NCBI GenBank assembly: GCA_017434855.1
Contig: JAFRUA010000037.1
Span: forward strand, 1-64,000
DNA from: Clostridia bacterium
GTDB lineage: Bacteria; Bacillota; Clostridia; Oscillospirales; Acutalibacteraceae
DNA: 64,000 bases
Reading direction: 5' to 3'
The position numbers and the translations under genes are program-made. Each line of letters begins with the position of its first letter. Position 1 is the first letter of the stretch. The notes under the pieces were generated by a model, which saw nothing but the letters and a program-made list of their open reading frames with translations, had not been told where the DNA came from and ran no database searches. Of the stretch, positions 15,827 to 24,527 are shown piece after piece.

Positions 15827-16942
15827 TCACACGCCGAACTTTTCCTTAAACAGCTTTGCCGCGTCCTCCTTGCCATACCCGCCGGGTGTGGATCTGAAGT
15901 TGTTCGGCACGCTCTCGTCCCACCGGGCGCAGAAGCGCGCGATGTCGCCATCCGTCATGGTGATGCCGGCAACGTCGGTCAGGGCGGTCACGATGCGGTC
16001 AAAATCCGCAGCGGTCGTCCCCATGCAATCGAGCAGCCGGGCGGCGCGGTCGGGCCGGTGCTGCATGGCGCGGCGCAAAAACGCGGGCAAAAACGCGGCG
16101 CAGGCCATACCGTGCGGGGTGCCGAAATTCTCCGTCAGGACGTACCCGAGCGGGTGCGGGAACGCCGTACCGCAATACGCCAGCGTAATGCCGGCGTAGA
16201 GCGAACCGTAATAGAGCTTTTCGCGCGCGTCGTCGTCCGGCAGGCCGCCGGTCTCAGAAAGGCGCACCAGCTCTGCCCACAGCAGAGCAACCGCTTTTTC
16301 CGCAAACAGCGACGGGATGTCACCGCACTTCGGCGTAAAGTAGCCCTCCATCGCGTGTGAAAGGGCGTCCAGCGCCGTGGAGACCGTGATGCCGCGCGGC
16401 ATGGAGTGGGTATAGGTCGGGTCGGCCAGGGTAAAGACCGGATACAGGTCGTCGCCGGACACGCTCTTTTTGCGCCCGGTGGCGTCGTCGGTGAGCACGC
16501 TCACGCGGCCGACCTCGCTGCCGGTGCCCGCCGTGGTCCCCACCAGAACCAGCGGCAGGGCGGGCTTGCGCTGTTTGGTATAGATGTCGCGCGGCGCAAA
16601 GTCCGGGTTCGCGGCATAGACCGCCGCCGCCTTGGCCGCGTCCAGTGCGGAGCCGCCGCCGATGCCGAAGAGAAAGTCCGCACCAAAATCACGCGCCAAA
16701 GCGCCCGCCCGGTGGCAGGCAGACAGCAGCGGGTTCGGCCCCACGTCGCTGAACACGTCATACGTCACGCCCACGCTGTTCAGCATGGCGGTGACGTCGG
16801 CCAACGCGCCGCTTTTTTTGGCGCTGCTGCCGCCGGTGACGATCAGGCAGCGTTTGCCGATGGCGGCCACAGCCGCGGCGTTTGCCATAACAACGCCCTT
16901 GCCGCTGCGCACCCGCACAGGAATATTCAGATCAAAGTCCAT
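15827..16942 (-). CDS. Iron-containing alcohol dehydrogenase
   Basis: A 371-aa group III dehydrogenase. The NAD(P)-binding GGGSALDAAKA lies near residue 94, TTAGTGSEV near residue 135, and the metal-binding His region ALDALSHAMEGY near 190, followed by a second His segment containing AFPHPLGY and GTPHGMACA. Such enzymes interconvert alcohols and aldehydes during fermentation; the substrate cannot be assigned. It is a single-gene unit divergent from apbE. Confidence 0.88.
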   Translation of the reverse strand: MDFDLNIPVRVRSGKGVVMANAAAVAAIGKRCLIVTGGSSAKKSGALADVTAMLNSVGVTYDVFSDVGPNPLLSACHRAGALARDFGADFLFGIGGGSALDAAKAAAVYAANPDFAPRDIYTKQRKPALPLVLVGTTAGTGSEVGRVSVLTDDATGRKKSVSGDDLYPVFTLADPTYTHSMPRGITVSTALDALSHAMEGYFTPKCGDIPSLFAEKAVALLWAELVRLSETGGLPDDDAREKLYYGSLYAGITLAYCGTAFPHPLGYVLTENFGTPHGMACAAFLPAFLRRAMQHRPDRAARLLDCMGTTAADFDRIVTALTDVAGITMTDGDIARFCARWDESVPNNFRSTPGGYGKEDAAKLFKEKFGV

Positions 16943-17033
16943 GGAATCATCTCCTTTTCTTTTTCATTATAGCATAGATTTTGCAAAAAACAACAAGCCG
17001 CAAACAAATTTCGACAAATGCGCGATTTACGGC

Positions 17034-17062
17034 TTGCTTTTTTTGTTCTCTTGCGGTACAAT
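17034..17062 (+). promoter_or_regulatory. Promoter of the apbE-rnf region
   Basis: TTGCTT (17034-17039), 17-bp spacer, TACAAT (17057-17062), then CGGAGG before the ATG at 17097. A CAAGCCG/CGGCTTG pair with a long loop overlaps the -35 region. Confidence 0.55.
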
Positions 17063-17096
17063 ATAAGTTGGTATTTTGTGAACCCGGAGGCGCGAT

Positions 17097-18089
17097 ATGT
17101 TGAAGCGAAAGGGACTTGCCCTGTTTTTGGCGGCGGTGTTGCTGCTGCTTTGCGGCGCGGGCTGCAAAAAGAACGACAAGACATATGCCGTGGATGAAAA
17201 CAACGCCTTTGCCATGGGCACGTTTGTGAGCATGAAGCTTTATTCTGACAACGGCACAAAGCACAGCGACGCCGTTTTGCAGATGATCTATACGCTGGAA
17301 GATACCATCTCCTGGCGAAAAGAGAATTCCCCGGTGGCCGCGCTGAACCGTACCGGCCGCTGCACCGACGCCGTGGTGGCAGAGATCATTTCGCAGTGCG
17401 CGCCGATCAGCAAGGCGACCGGCGGCAGGTTTGACCTGACGGTCGGGGCCGTCAGTACCCTGTGGGATTTTGACAACGGCGGGCACCGTCCGCTGAAAAA
17501 AGAGCTGCAGGCGGCGCTGGAGCTGGTGGATTACACGGCGCTGCGCACCAAGGGCGACACCGTGACCTGCGCCGACGGGCAGCAGCTCGATCTGGGCGCG
17601 GTGGGCAAGGGTCTGGCCTGCGACCTGGCGATCGACTATCTGAAAGCCACTGACGTCAAGGGTGCGGTGCTCTCTGTCGGGGGCAGCATCGGCGTCTTCG
17701 GCAGCCGGGATGAAACCGGCGACCCCTGGCGTGTCGGCATCCGCGACCCGTTCAACGAAAGCGGCCAGTTCGGCGTCATCACGCTGAAAGAGGGCTTTGT
17801 CTCCACCTCCGGCGACTATGAAAAGTATTTTGAGCAGGATGGCAAACGCTATTTCCACATTCTGGACGCGACGACCGGGCTGCCCGCGAAAAGCGGTCTC
17901 AAGAGCGTGACCGTGGTGTGTGACAACGGCATGCTGTCGGACGCGCTGTCGACCGCCTGCTTCCTGCTGGGCGAAGAAGCAAGCCACCCCCTGCTGGAGC
18001 GATACAATGCCGCGGCCGTCTTTGTGGACGCCGAGGGCAACATCTCCATCTTCGGCGACATTGACTTTGCGCGGACCGATGAAAGCTGA
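17097..18089 (+). CDS. apbE: FAD:protein FMN transferase (ApbE lipoprotein)
   Basis: A 330-aa lipoprotein (lipobox near CGAGC, Cys about 23) of the ApbE family, which attaches FMN through a phosphoester bond to threonine in target flavoproteins. Visible blocks include AMGTFVSMKLY (about residue 41), LDLGAVGKGLACDLA (about 165) and GGSIGVFGS (about 196), followed by DATTGLPAKSG. It acts outside the membrane, and its likely clients are RnfG and RnfD encoded 3 kb downstream. Its stop overlaps the next start. Confidence 0.93.
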   Translation: MLKRKGLALFLAAVLLLLCGAGCKKNDKTYAVDENNAFAMGTFVSMKLYSDNGTKHSDAVLQMIYTLEDTISWRKENSPVAALNRTGRCTDAVVAEIISQCAPISKATGGRFDLTVGAVSTLWDFDNGGHRPLKKELQAALELVDYTALRTKGDTVTCADGQQLDLGAVGKGLACDLAIDYLKATDVKGAVLSVGGSIGVFGSRDETGDPWRVGIRDPFNESGQFGVITLKEGFVSTSGDYEKYFEQDGKRYFHILDATTGLPAKSGLKSVTVVCDNGMLSDALSTACFLLGEEASHPLLERYNAAAVFVDAEGNISIFGDIDFARTDES

Positions 18090-18477
18090 CAAAACCATGC
18101 GCATCAAAGCGGGCGACGTGGTGCTGGTGGCGGTGCTGCTGCTGTGCTGCGCGGCGCTGTTCCTGGCCCCGCATCTGAAAAAGCAGCCCGGCGGTCTGAC
18201 CGCGCAGCTCATTGTGGACGGTGAAGTGCGGGAAACCGTTGTGCTGTCGTCTTTGGACGGTGAGGTCACGCGCACGGTCAACGGCTGCACCGTGGTCTTT
18301 TCGCCAAATGATGCACGCTTTGAAAGCGCCGACTGCCCGGACGGCCTGTGTGTGAAGCAGGGCCGGCTGAAAGCCGCGGGCGACACGGCGGTCTGTTTGC
18401 CGAACCGTGTGGTCGTCACGCTGATTGCCGACGGCGAAAGTACCGACGGCGGAAAGGTCGATGCGGTGGCGTACTGA
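18079..18477 (+). CDS. NusG domain II-containing membrane-anchored protein
   Basis: A 132-aa protein with an N-terminal hydrophobic anchor (about 13-32) and a small extracellular beta-rich domain of the NusG_II type. The conserved cysteine pair appears in DCPDGLCVKQG (about residue 93). Such proteins are regularly encoded between apbE and the Gx transporter near rnf or related redox loci in Clostridia, with no proven function. The ATG overlaps the apbE stop by 11 bp, and its stop overlaps the next start (TGATG). Confidence 0.8.
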   Translation: MKADKTMRIKAGDVVLVAVLLLCCAALFLAPHLKKQPGGLTAQLIVDGEVRETVVLSSLDGEVTRTVNGCTVVFSPNDARFESADCPDGLCVKQGRLKAAGDTAVCLPNRVVVTLIADGESTDGGKVDAVAY

Positions 18478-19046
18478 TGAAAAAGAAAAAACAACCGATA
18501 ACGACCGCCATGCTGGCACGGCTGGGCATTCTGGGCGCGCTGGCGCTGGTGCTGAGCTTTTTGGAAACTGTGTTGCTGCCGGACCTGCCGCTGCTGCCGC
18601 CGGGGACGAAGCTGGGCCTGAGCAACGTGGTGACGATGCTGACCTGTTCGTTGTTCGGCGCGGTGCCGGCGCTCTATATCACGGCGCTGAAGGTGCTGTT
18701 TGCCCTGATCACGCGGGGCATGACGGCAGCTATGATGAGCGGCGCGGGCGGCGTGCTGGCGACGCTCGGCATGATTCTGCTTTTGCGGACCGGGCAGCGT
18801 GTGTTCAGCTATTTCGGCGTGGGCGTGCTGTGCGCGGTACTGCACAACGCGGGGCAGCTTTTCTGCGCGTGCCTTCTGACCGGCAGCGTGTACCTGCTGC
18901 ATTACGGCAAATATCTGCTGCTGTTTGCGATCTTCACTGGCAGCCTGACGGGGCTGATGCTCAATGTGGTGATGCCGAGGCTTCGGCAAGCCGAAGGCAA
19001 TTCGCAATTCGCAATTTGCAATTCGCAATCGCGCGACGAACGGTGA
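18477..19046 (+). CDS. Gx transporter family protein (heptaprenyl diphosphate synthase component I-like)
   Basis: A 189-aa membrane protein with about five helices. The blocks RLGILGALALVLSFLE, PPGTKLGLSNVVTML and AVLHNAGQL identify the family annotated as Gx transporter or heptaprenyl diphosphate synthase component I. In this position it is usually linked with apbE and rnf and may be a small ECF-type transporter. The last 17 or so residues after VVMPRLRQ are encoded by a CAATTCGCAAT-type short repeat and probably are not part of the ancestral protein. Confidence 0.8.
   Translation: MKKKKQPITTAMLARLGILGALALVLSFLETVLLPDLPLLPPGTKLGLSNVVTMLTCSLFGAVPALYITALKVLFALITRGMTAAMMSGAGGVLATLGMILLLRTGQRVFSYFGVGVLCAVLHNAGQLFCACLLTGSVYLLHYGKYLLLFAIFTGSLTGLMLNVVMPRLRQAEGNSQFAICNSQSRDER
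18998..19030 (+). repeat. CAATTCGCAAT near-tandem repeat inside 3' end of a gene
   Basis: Four imperfect units of AATTCGC/AATTTGC cover the end of the Gx transporter coding region. The same unit recurs near 35346-35372 and 36570-36582. Confidence 0.6.
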
Positions 19047-19118
19047 TGCAATGGCATAGGTTTCCCCGCGACAATCCATCCATTTTCAAATTTCATTTTC
19101 GTTAAAAGGAGAGGTTTC

Positions 19119-19964
19119 ATGAAACGCGCGCGGCTGTTCTGGTGGCTGCTGGTTGTGACGGCGGCAATGGCGCTGTTTGCGGTGAGCGCTTCGGCTGAGA
19201 TCGTGGACAGCGGCACCTGCGGCAAAAACGGCGACAACGTGACGTGGACGCTGGACAGCGACGGGACGCTGACGATTCAAGGCACGGGCGAGATGAAGGA
19301 TTATTCCTACATGGACTATAATGATACTTACGTGACCGATGCGCCCTGGGGCAAACCGTATTACGATCAGATCAAAAAGGTCGTGATCCAATCCGGCGTG
19401 ACGAGCATCGGCGATGATGCGTTTTTCGGTTGCAGCGGTCTGACGAGCGTGACGATTCCGGACAGCGTGACGAGCATAGGCGATTGGGCGTTTGCCTTTT
19501 GCAGCAGCCTGACGAGCGTGACGATCCCGGACAGCGTGACGAGCATCGACAATTATGCTTTTTTCGGTTGCAGGAGCCTGACAAGCGTGACGATCCCGGA
19601 CAGCGTGACGAGCATAGGCGATGATGCGTTTTTCGGTTGCAGCAGCCTGACTGACGTTTATTACACAGGCACCGAAGCACAGTGGAACAATATTTCCATC
19701 GGTGATTATAACGAGCCGTTGACGTTCGCCGCCATGCATTACAACGCCGTGATCGAATCGCCGGCTGCCTATGAAGACACAACCGATGGCAACCCCTCCC
19801 GGCGCGAATTTTTCATCAAGCTTCTTCCGTTCGTTATCGCGGTGCTTTTCGTGCTCGGCCTGGCGCTGACCGTCGTCGGACAGATGAAGCTCAGCAAACT
19901 GAAGCGCGTGCATTCTGCAGCGATCAAAGATCAATCGACAACGCCCGGAAGGCAGCCATTCTAA
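19119..19964 (+). CDS. Secreted BspA-like leucine-rich-repeat protein with C-terminal membrane anchor
   Basis: A 281-aa protein: signal peptide (1-26), a region common to such proteins (GDNVTWTLDSDGTLTIQGTG), four LRR_5 units of 23 residues with SVTIPDSVTSIGD as core, then a single transmembrane helix (about 236-257) followed by a basic cytoplasmic end. It would display the repeats on the cell surface, as do adhesin-like BspA proteins. A GGAGAGG site precedes the ATG. It sits between the apbE/NusG/Gx genes and rnfC, which normally belong together. Confidence 0.82.
   Translation: MKRARLFWWLLVVTAAMALFAVSASAEIVDSGTCGKNGDNVTWTLDSDGTLTIQGTGEMKDYSYMDYNDTYVTDAPWGKPYYDQIKKVVIQSGVTSIGDDAFFGCSGLTSVTIPDSVTSIGDWAFAFCSSLTSVTIPDSVTSIDNYAFFGCRSLTSVTIPDSVTSIGDDAFFGCSSLTDVYYTGTEAQWNNISIGDYNEPLTFAAMHYNAVIESPAAYEDTTDGNPSRREFFIKLLPFVIAVLFVLGLALTVVGQMKLSKLKRVHSAAIKDQSTTPGRQPF
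19398..19657 (+). repeat. 69-bp tandem repeats encoding LRR units
   Basis: Nearly identical 69-bp units (23 codons) encode the LRR core; neighbouring units differ by few bases, so the array is recent or kept similar by recombination. Confidence 0.8.
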
Positions 19965-20124
19965 TCCTCCGCCTTCCCGCCGCCGGCACAACAAAATCAC
20001 CCACATCCCCGCTGCGGCAACTTCACTGCGCGGGTCAGGCATAAATCGTATCGCGGGCCTTCCCCGCGACGTCCGTCTAACATCTAAAAACGAACATCTA
20101 ACATTTAAGTTGGGGGTTGAAGGA

Positions 20125-21471
20125 ATGAGCAAACACATCGACGGCGTCTTGCACGCTGCCGCCAAAGGGCGCGGCGGCGTGGGCGTCAAGCACAACAAAA
20201 ACACGGCGGAAACGCCCGTGGAGCGTATGCCGATCCCGCAGCGGGTGGTGCTGCCCATGCAGCAGCACATCGGCGCGCCCTGCGTGCCCACGGTCAAGGT
20301 GGGCGACACCGTTGCGGTCGGTCAGGTGATCGGCGACAGCGACAAATTTGTCAGCGCGCCCATCCACGCCACCGTGTCCGGCACGGTCAAGGCTGTGGGC
20401 GACGTCAAGCTGGCAAACGGCCTGATCACCAAGGGCGTCACCATCGAATCCGACGGCGAAATGCGCCTGTTTGACGGCCTGGAACCGCCAAAGGTGGAAA
20501 CGGTCAAGGACCTGTGCACGGCGGTGCGCGCGTCGGGCCTGGTGGGCCTTGGCGGCGCGGGCTTTCCGACGCATGTCAAGCTGAGCATTCCGCCCGACAA
20601 ACACGTGGACACGCTGGTGGTCAACGCCGCGGAGTGTGAGCCGTACATCACCGTGGACTATCGCGAGATCATCGAAAATACGCGCGACATCATGGAGGGC
20701 GTCTATACGCTGCAAAGGCTGTTCGGCTTCAAAAACGTGGTCATCGCCATCGAAGACAACAAGCCCCGCGCCTTCAAACGCATGAAAGAGGTTGCGGACA
20801 TGGACAACGACCGCGGCGACGAGGTCAAGCTGATGGTGCTGAAATCAAAGTACCCGCAGGGTGCGGAAAAGATGATGGTGCTGTCTGCCACGGGGCGCCG
20901 CGTGCCGCCCGGAAAGCTGCCCGCCGACGTGGGCTGCGTGGTGATGAACGTCGGGTCCGTCGCCTTTGTGGCCCGGTACCTGCGCACGGGGAAACCGCTG
21001 GTCAGCCGCTCCATCACGGTGGACGGCAGCGCCATTGAACACCCGAACAACCTGCGCGTACCCATCGGCACCAATATCCAGGACATCATTGATTATTGCG
21101 GCGGCTTCAAAACCGACCCGCGCAAGATCATCCTGGGCGGCCCGATGATGGGCCTTGCCGTCTGCGACACCCAGTCGCCCATCTGCAAACAAAACAACGC
21201 CATCCTTGCCTTTGCCGAAGGGGCCCCCGCCGTCAAGCGCGAGCGCGCATGCATCCGCTGCGGCCGCTGCGTGGAGGTCTGCCCGATGAGCCTGATGCCG
21301 ACATTGATCGAGCGAGAGGCCCGCATCAAAGACGTGGACGGCCTGAAGCTGCACAACGCCATGGTCTGCATGGAGTGCGGGTCCTGCGCCTGGGCGTGCC
21401 CGTCCGGCCGGCCGCTGGTGCAGTATATGCGCCTGGCAAAGCAGGTGCTCAGAGAGGAGGGCTCCAAATGA
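20125..21471 (+). CDS. rnfC: Electron transport complex subunit RnfC
   Basis: A 448-aa peripheral subunit that binds NAD(H), FMN and two [4Fe-4S] clusters and passes electrons between NADH and the membrane part. A flavin/NADH region has GLGGAGFPTHVKL (about 140-152) and NAAECEPYI. The two C-terminal ferredoxin motifs are CIRCGRCVEVCP (about 376) and CMECGSCAWACP (about 415). The sequence ahead of the ATG at 20125 is GAAGGA very close to it; a TTG at 20110 is an alternative. It is the first of six overlapping rnf genes. Confidence 0.95.
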   Translation: MSKHIDGVLHAAAKGRGGVGVKHNKNTAETPVERMPIPQRVVLPMQQHIGAPCVPTVKVGDTVAVGQVIGDSDKFVSAPIHATVSGTVKAVGDVKLANGLITKGVTIESDGEMRLFDGLEPPKVETVKDLCTAVRASGLVGLGGAGFPTHVKLSIPPDKHVDTLVVNAAECEPYITVDYREIIENTRDIMEGVYTLQRLFGFKNVVIAIEDNKPRAFKRMKEVADMDNDRGDEVKLMVLKSKYPQGAEKMMVLSATGRRVPPGKLPADVGCVVMNVGSVAFVARYLRTGKPLVSRSITVDGSAIEHPNNLRVPIGTNIQDIIDYCGGFKTDPRKIILGGPMMGLAVCDTQSPICKQNNAILAFAEGAPAVKRERACIRCGRCVEVCPMSLMPTLIEREARIKDVDGLKLHNAMVCMECGSCAWACPSGRPLVQYMRLAKQVLREEGSK

Positions 21472-22484
21472 GTGCAAAACGACTGACTGTCAGCGCGTCG
21501 CCGCACGTCCGCTCGGCAGAGACCACATCCGGCATCATGCTGGACGTCATCATCGCGCTGGTACCGGCGCTGGCGATGAGCGCCGTCTATTTCGGGCTGC
21601 GCGCGCTGGTGCTGGCGGCAACCACCGTTGCCACGGCTGTGGCGGCCGAATATCTTTCACGCCTGGTCATGAAGCGAGACAACACCATCGGCGACCTGTC
21701 TGCCGTGGTGACGGGCCTGATCCTTGCGCTGAACCTGCCGGCGTCGCTGCCGCTGTGGATGGCGGCGATCGGCTCTGTGATCGCCATCGTCATTGTCAAA
21801 CAGATGTTCGGCGGCATCGGCCAGAACTTTGTCAACCCGGCCATCACGGCGCGCATCATCCTGATGTTCTCGTTCCCCGCGCAGATGGCAAACTGGGTCC
21901 GGGCAGAATTCCCCGCCGCACCGCACTATATCACCGACGCCGTGACAGGCGCCACCCCGATGGCGACGTTGAACCAAAGCTGGCGCGACTTTGCGTCGGC
22001 CGAAGGATTGCCCTCGCTGCGCGAGATGCTGCTGGGCGTGCACGGCGGCTCCATGGGCGAGGTGTGCGCCATCGCACTGCTGGCGGGCGGCCTCTATCTG
22101 CTGCTGCGCCGCGTGATCTCCCCCATCATTCCGTTTTCTTTCATCGGTACCGTTGCCGTCATCATGCTGATCGCCGGCAAGGGCAACTGGCAGTTTCTTT
22201 GCTATGAGCTGCTGGGCGGCGGCCTGCTGCTGGGCGCGTTCTTCATGGCGACCGACTACACCACCTCGCCGCTGGGCGCCAAAGGGCGGCTGATCTTCGG
22301 CATCGGGTGCGGCGTCATCACAGCGGTGATCCGCCTGTTCGGTTCCCTGCCGGAGGGCGTGTCGTTCTCCATCATCCTGATGAACATTCTGGTCCCGCAC
22401 ATCGAGCGTCTGACGACGCCGAAGCCGTTCGGGTATGAAAAGCCGAAAAAAGAATCCAAAGAACAGGAGGCGGCAAAGGCATGA
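21468..22484 (+). CDS. rnfD: Electron transport complex subunit RnfD
   Basis: A 338-aa integral membrane subunit with about nine helices. DAVTGATPMATL near residue 160 contains the TGAT motif in which threonine is flavinylated by ApbE. A short N-terminal cytoplasmic segment has SASPHVRS, as usual for RnfD. The ATG overlaps the rnfC stop (ATGA), with GAGGAGG upstream. A product of the rnf operon that couples ferredoxin oxidation to ion pumping. Confidence 0.95.
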   Translation: MSAKRLTVSASPHVRSAETTSGIMLDVIIALVPALAMSAVYFGLRALVLAATTVATAVAAEYLSRLVMKRDNTIGDLSAVVTGLILALNLPASLPLWMAAIGSVIAIVIVKQMFGGIGQNFVNPAITARIILMFSFPAQMANWVRAEFPAAPHYITDAVTGATPMATLNQSWRDFASAEGLPSLREMLLGVHGGSMGEVCAIALLAGGLYLLLRRVISPIIPFSFIGTVAVIMLIAGKGNWQFLCYELLGGGLLLGAFFMATDYTTSPLGAKGRLIFGIGCGVITAVIRLFGSLPEGVSFSIILMNILVPHIERLTTPKPFGYEKPKKESKEQEAAKA

Positions 22485-23101
22485 AAAAGATGAATCCGAA
22501 AGACATTCTGATCCCGACGCTGGCGCTGTTCCTGATCTGTCTAATCGCCACGGTCCTGTTGGCCCTGACCAACCGCGCCACTGCGGAAAAGATCGCAGAC
22601 AACGACGTGCAGAACGCCATCGTCAGCCGCAAAGACGTGCTGCCCGAGGTGGACGGCGTGAAGGTTGAAACTTATACCGACGACGCCGTGGAACCGGAAA
22701 CCGGCCTGACCTATAACGAGGGCAAAGACACAGACGGCAACACCGTCGGCTACATCTTCACCAATTCCGCCAAGGGCTACGGCGGCGACGTCAAGATCAT
22801 GGTCGGCTATGACCTGAACGGTACGATCGTCGGCTTCAAGGTGCTCAGCGCCAGCGACGAAACCCCGGGTCTGGGTCAGAACAGTACCAAAGAGGACTTC
22901 TGGCAGCGCTTCACCGGCAAGTGCGGCGAACTCAAGGTCAACAAATATTCCAACGACGGCCAGAACCTGCAGGCCATCACCTCCGCCACCATCACGTCCA
23001 CCGCGGTGGTCACGGCGGTCAACGAAGCAAATCAGGCATTCACTGCGCTGACGGGCGTTCAACTGCCCGACGCACTGACGGGAGGTGACAGCAATGGCTG
23101 A
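22481..23101 (+). CDS. rnfG: Electron transport complex subunit RnfG
   Basis: A 206-aa subunit: one N-terminal membrane helix (about 9-30) and an extracytoplasmic FMN-binding domain. The conserved block before the flavin site reads SASDETPGLG (about 125). The flavinylation motif appears as ITSATITS (about 168-175): the usual glycine of SGAT is serine, while the acceptor threonine is kept. ApbE encoded upstream should add the FMN. It overlaps rnfD by 4 bp and rnfE by 8 bp. Confidence 0.93.
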   Translation: MKKMNPKDILIPTLALFLICLIATVLLALTNRATAEKIADNDVQNAIVSRKDVLPEVDGVKVETYTDDAVEPETGLTYNEGKDTDGNTVGYIFTNSAKGYGGDVKIMVGYDLNGTIVGFKVLSASDETPGLGQNSTKEDFWQRFTGKCGELKVNKYSNDGQNLQAITSATITSTAVVTAVNEANQAFTALTGVQLPDALTGGDSNG

Positions 23102-23927
23102 GAAAAAATCGCTCTTTAAAGAATTCAGCAAGGGCATCGTGATCGAAAACCCGGTGCTGCGCCTGGTGCTGGGCACCTGCCCCACCCTGGCCACCACCAC
23201 GTCGGTGGAATCTGCCGTCGGCATGGGCCTTGCGGCGTCCATCGTTTTGATCTGCTCCAACGTCGTGATCTCGGCTCTGCGCAAGGTCATCCCCTCCAAG
23301 GTCCGCATCCCGGCCTACATCGTGGTCATTGCCTCGTTCGTGACGATCGTGCAGATGCTGGTCAAGGCCTTCACGCCGGACCTCGACAAACAGCTCGGCG
23401 TCTATCTGCCGCTGATCGTGGTCAACTGCATCATCCTGGGCCGCGCCGAAGCCTTTGCGGGCAAAAATCCGGTGCTGGCCTCTGCCGTGGACGGCCTCGG
23501 CATGGGCGTCGGCTTCACGGCGGCGCTGTTCCTGATGAGCACCGTACGCGAAGTGCTCGGCGCCGGCAGCTTTTACGGCGCAGAGATTCCCGGCCTGTCC
23601 GCGCACCCCATGCTGGTCTTCATCCTGCCGCCGGGCGGCTTCTTTGTGTTCGGTATCCTGATGGCAACCGTCAACCGGATCGCGGAAAGCCGCGGCAAAC
23701 CCCGTGCAGAGCTGCGCGGCTGCGAGGCCTGCCCCATGGCCACGGTCTGCAAGCTGCACAACGACGGCCGAACCGAACCGCTGACCGCGCCGGCATCTGA
23801 ACCGCTGCACAAAGCAAAGGCCGATACTGCGGCAAAGCGCCGCGCTGAAGCAAACACCGAAACGCTGACCGAACCCGTCACCGAAGCCGTGACTGAACCC
23901 GTGAACAAGGAGGTGCGTCCGTCATGA
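23094..23927 (+). CDS. rnfE: Electron transport complex subunit RnfE with C-terminal extension
   Basis: A 277-aa subunit with six membrane helices over the first 205 residues, including LVLGTCPTLA and GMGLAAS early on, as in RnfE/NqrD proteins. These are usually about 200-230 aa. Here an extension follows the last helix: a cysteine cluster CEACPMATVC (about 217-226) and then a tail of repeated acidic/Thr-Glu-Pro units (TEPVTEAVTEPV). The cluster could bind metal; no function is known. The ATG has GGAGG upstream and lies inside the end of rnfG. Confidence 0.92.
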   Translation: MAEKKSLFKEFSKGIVIENPVLRLVLGTCPTLATTTSVESAVGMGLAASIVLICSNVVISALRKVIPSKVRIPAYIVVIASFVTIVQMLVKAFTPDLDKQLGVYLPLIVVNCIILGRAEAFAGKNPVLASAVDGLGMGVGFTAALFLMSTVREVLGAGSFYGAEIPGLSAHPMLVFILPPGGFFVFGILMATVNRIAESRGKPRAELRGCEACPMATVCKLHNDGRTEPLTAPASEPLHKAKADTAAKRRAEANTETLTEPVTEAVTEPVNKEVRPS

Positions 23928-24514
23928 CCAAAGAACTGCTTGGCATCCTTTTGACCGCCATCCTGACCGAAAACTTTGTGCTGGCCAAGTTCCTCGGCAT
24001 CTGCCCGTTCCTCGGCGTGTCGAAAAAGCTGAACACCGCCGTGGGCATGAGCGCGGCCGTCATCTTTGTCATGGCGCTGGCCACCGCCGTGACCTATCCC
24101 ATCAACCTGCTGCTGGTCAAAAAAGACCTGGCATACCTGCAGACGATCGTCTTCATTCTGGTCATCGCCGCGCTGGTGCAGCTTGTTGAGATCATCCTGA
24201 AAAAGTACATCCCCGCGCTCTACAGCGCCCTGGGCATCTATCTGCCGCTGATCACGACCAACTGCGCCGTGCTGGGCGTGGTGCTGCTGAACGTCCAAAA
24301 GGATTATCACTTTGCACAGTCCATGTTCAACTCCGTCGGCGCGGGCGTCGGCTTTATGCTGGCCATGATCATGTTTGCCGGCGTGCGTGAGCGCATGGAA
24401 TCCTGCGACGTGCCGAAATTCATGCGCGGGCTGCCCATCACGCTGGTGGCAGCGTCGCTGGTGTCCGTGTCGTTCCTCGGCTTCACGGGGATCGTTGACG
24501 GCATTTTCGGATAA
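23924..24514 (+). CDS. rnfA: Electron transport complex subunit RnfA
   Basis: A 196-aa membrane subunit with six helices. LTENFVLAKFLGICPFLGVS (14-33) and ITTNCAVLG (about 110) are the conserved cysteine-bearing blocks of RnfA/NqrE; the two cysteines are thought to hold an iron centre between RnfA and RnfE. It overlaps rnfE by 4 bp. Confidence 0.96.
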   Translation: MTKELLGILLTAILTENFVLAKFLGICPFLGVSKKLNTAVGMSAAVIFVMALATAVTYPINLLLVKKDLAYLQTIVFILVIAALVQLVEIILKKYIPALYSALGIYLPLITTNCAVLGVVLLNVQKDYHFAQSMFNSVGAGVGFMLAMIMFAGVRERMESCDVPKFMRGLPITLVAASLVSVSFLGFTGIVDGIFG

Positions 24515-24527
24515 GGAGGGCGAAACG

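Noticed and set aside
16947..19079. 710-codon open frame on the minus strand across apbE, NusG-II and Gx genes
   Set aside because: Antisense shadow of three well-recognised plus-strand genes in GC-rich DNA; no ribosome site, no recognisable domain, low-complexity His/Gln/Arg composition.
19398..19657. Regular 69-bp repeats as a possible CRISPR array
   Set aside because: Repeats are contiguous, in frame and encode LRR units; there are no unique spacers and no cas genes.
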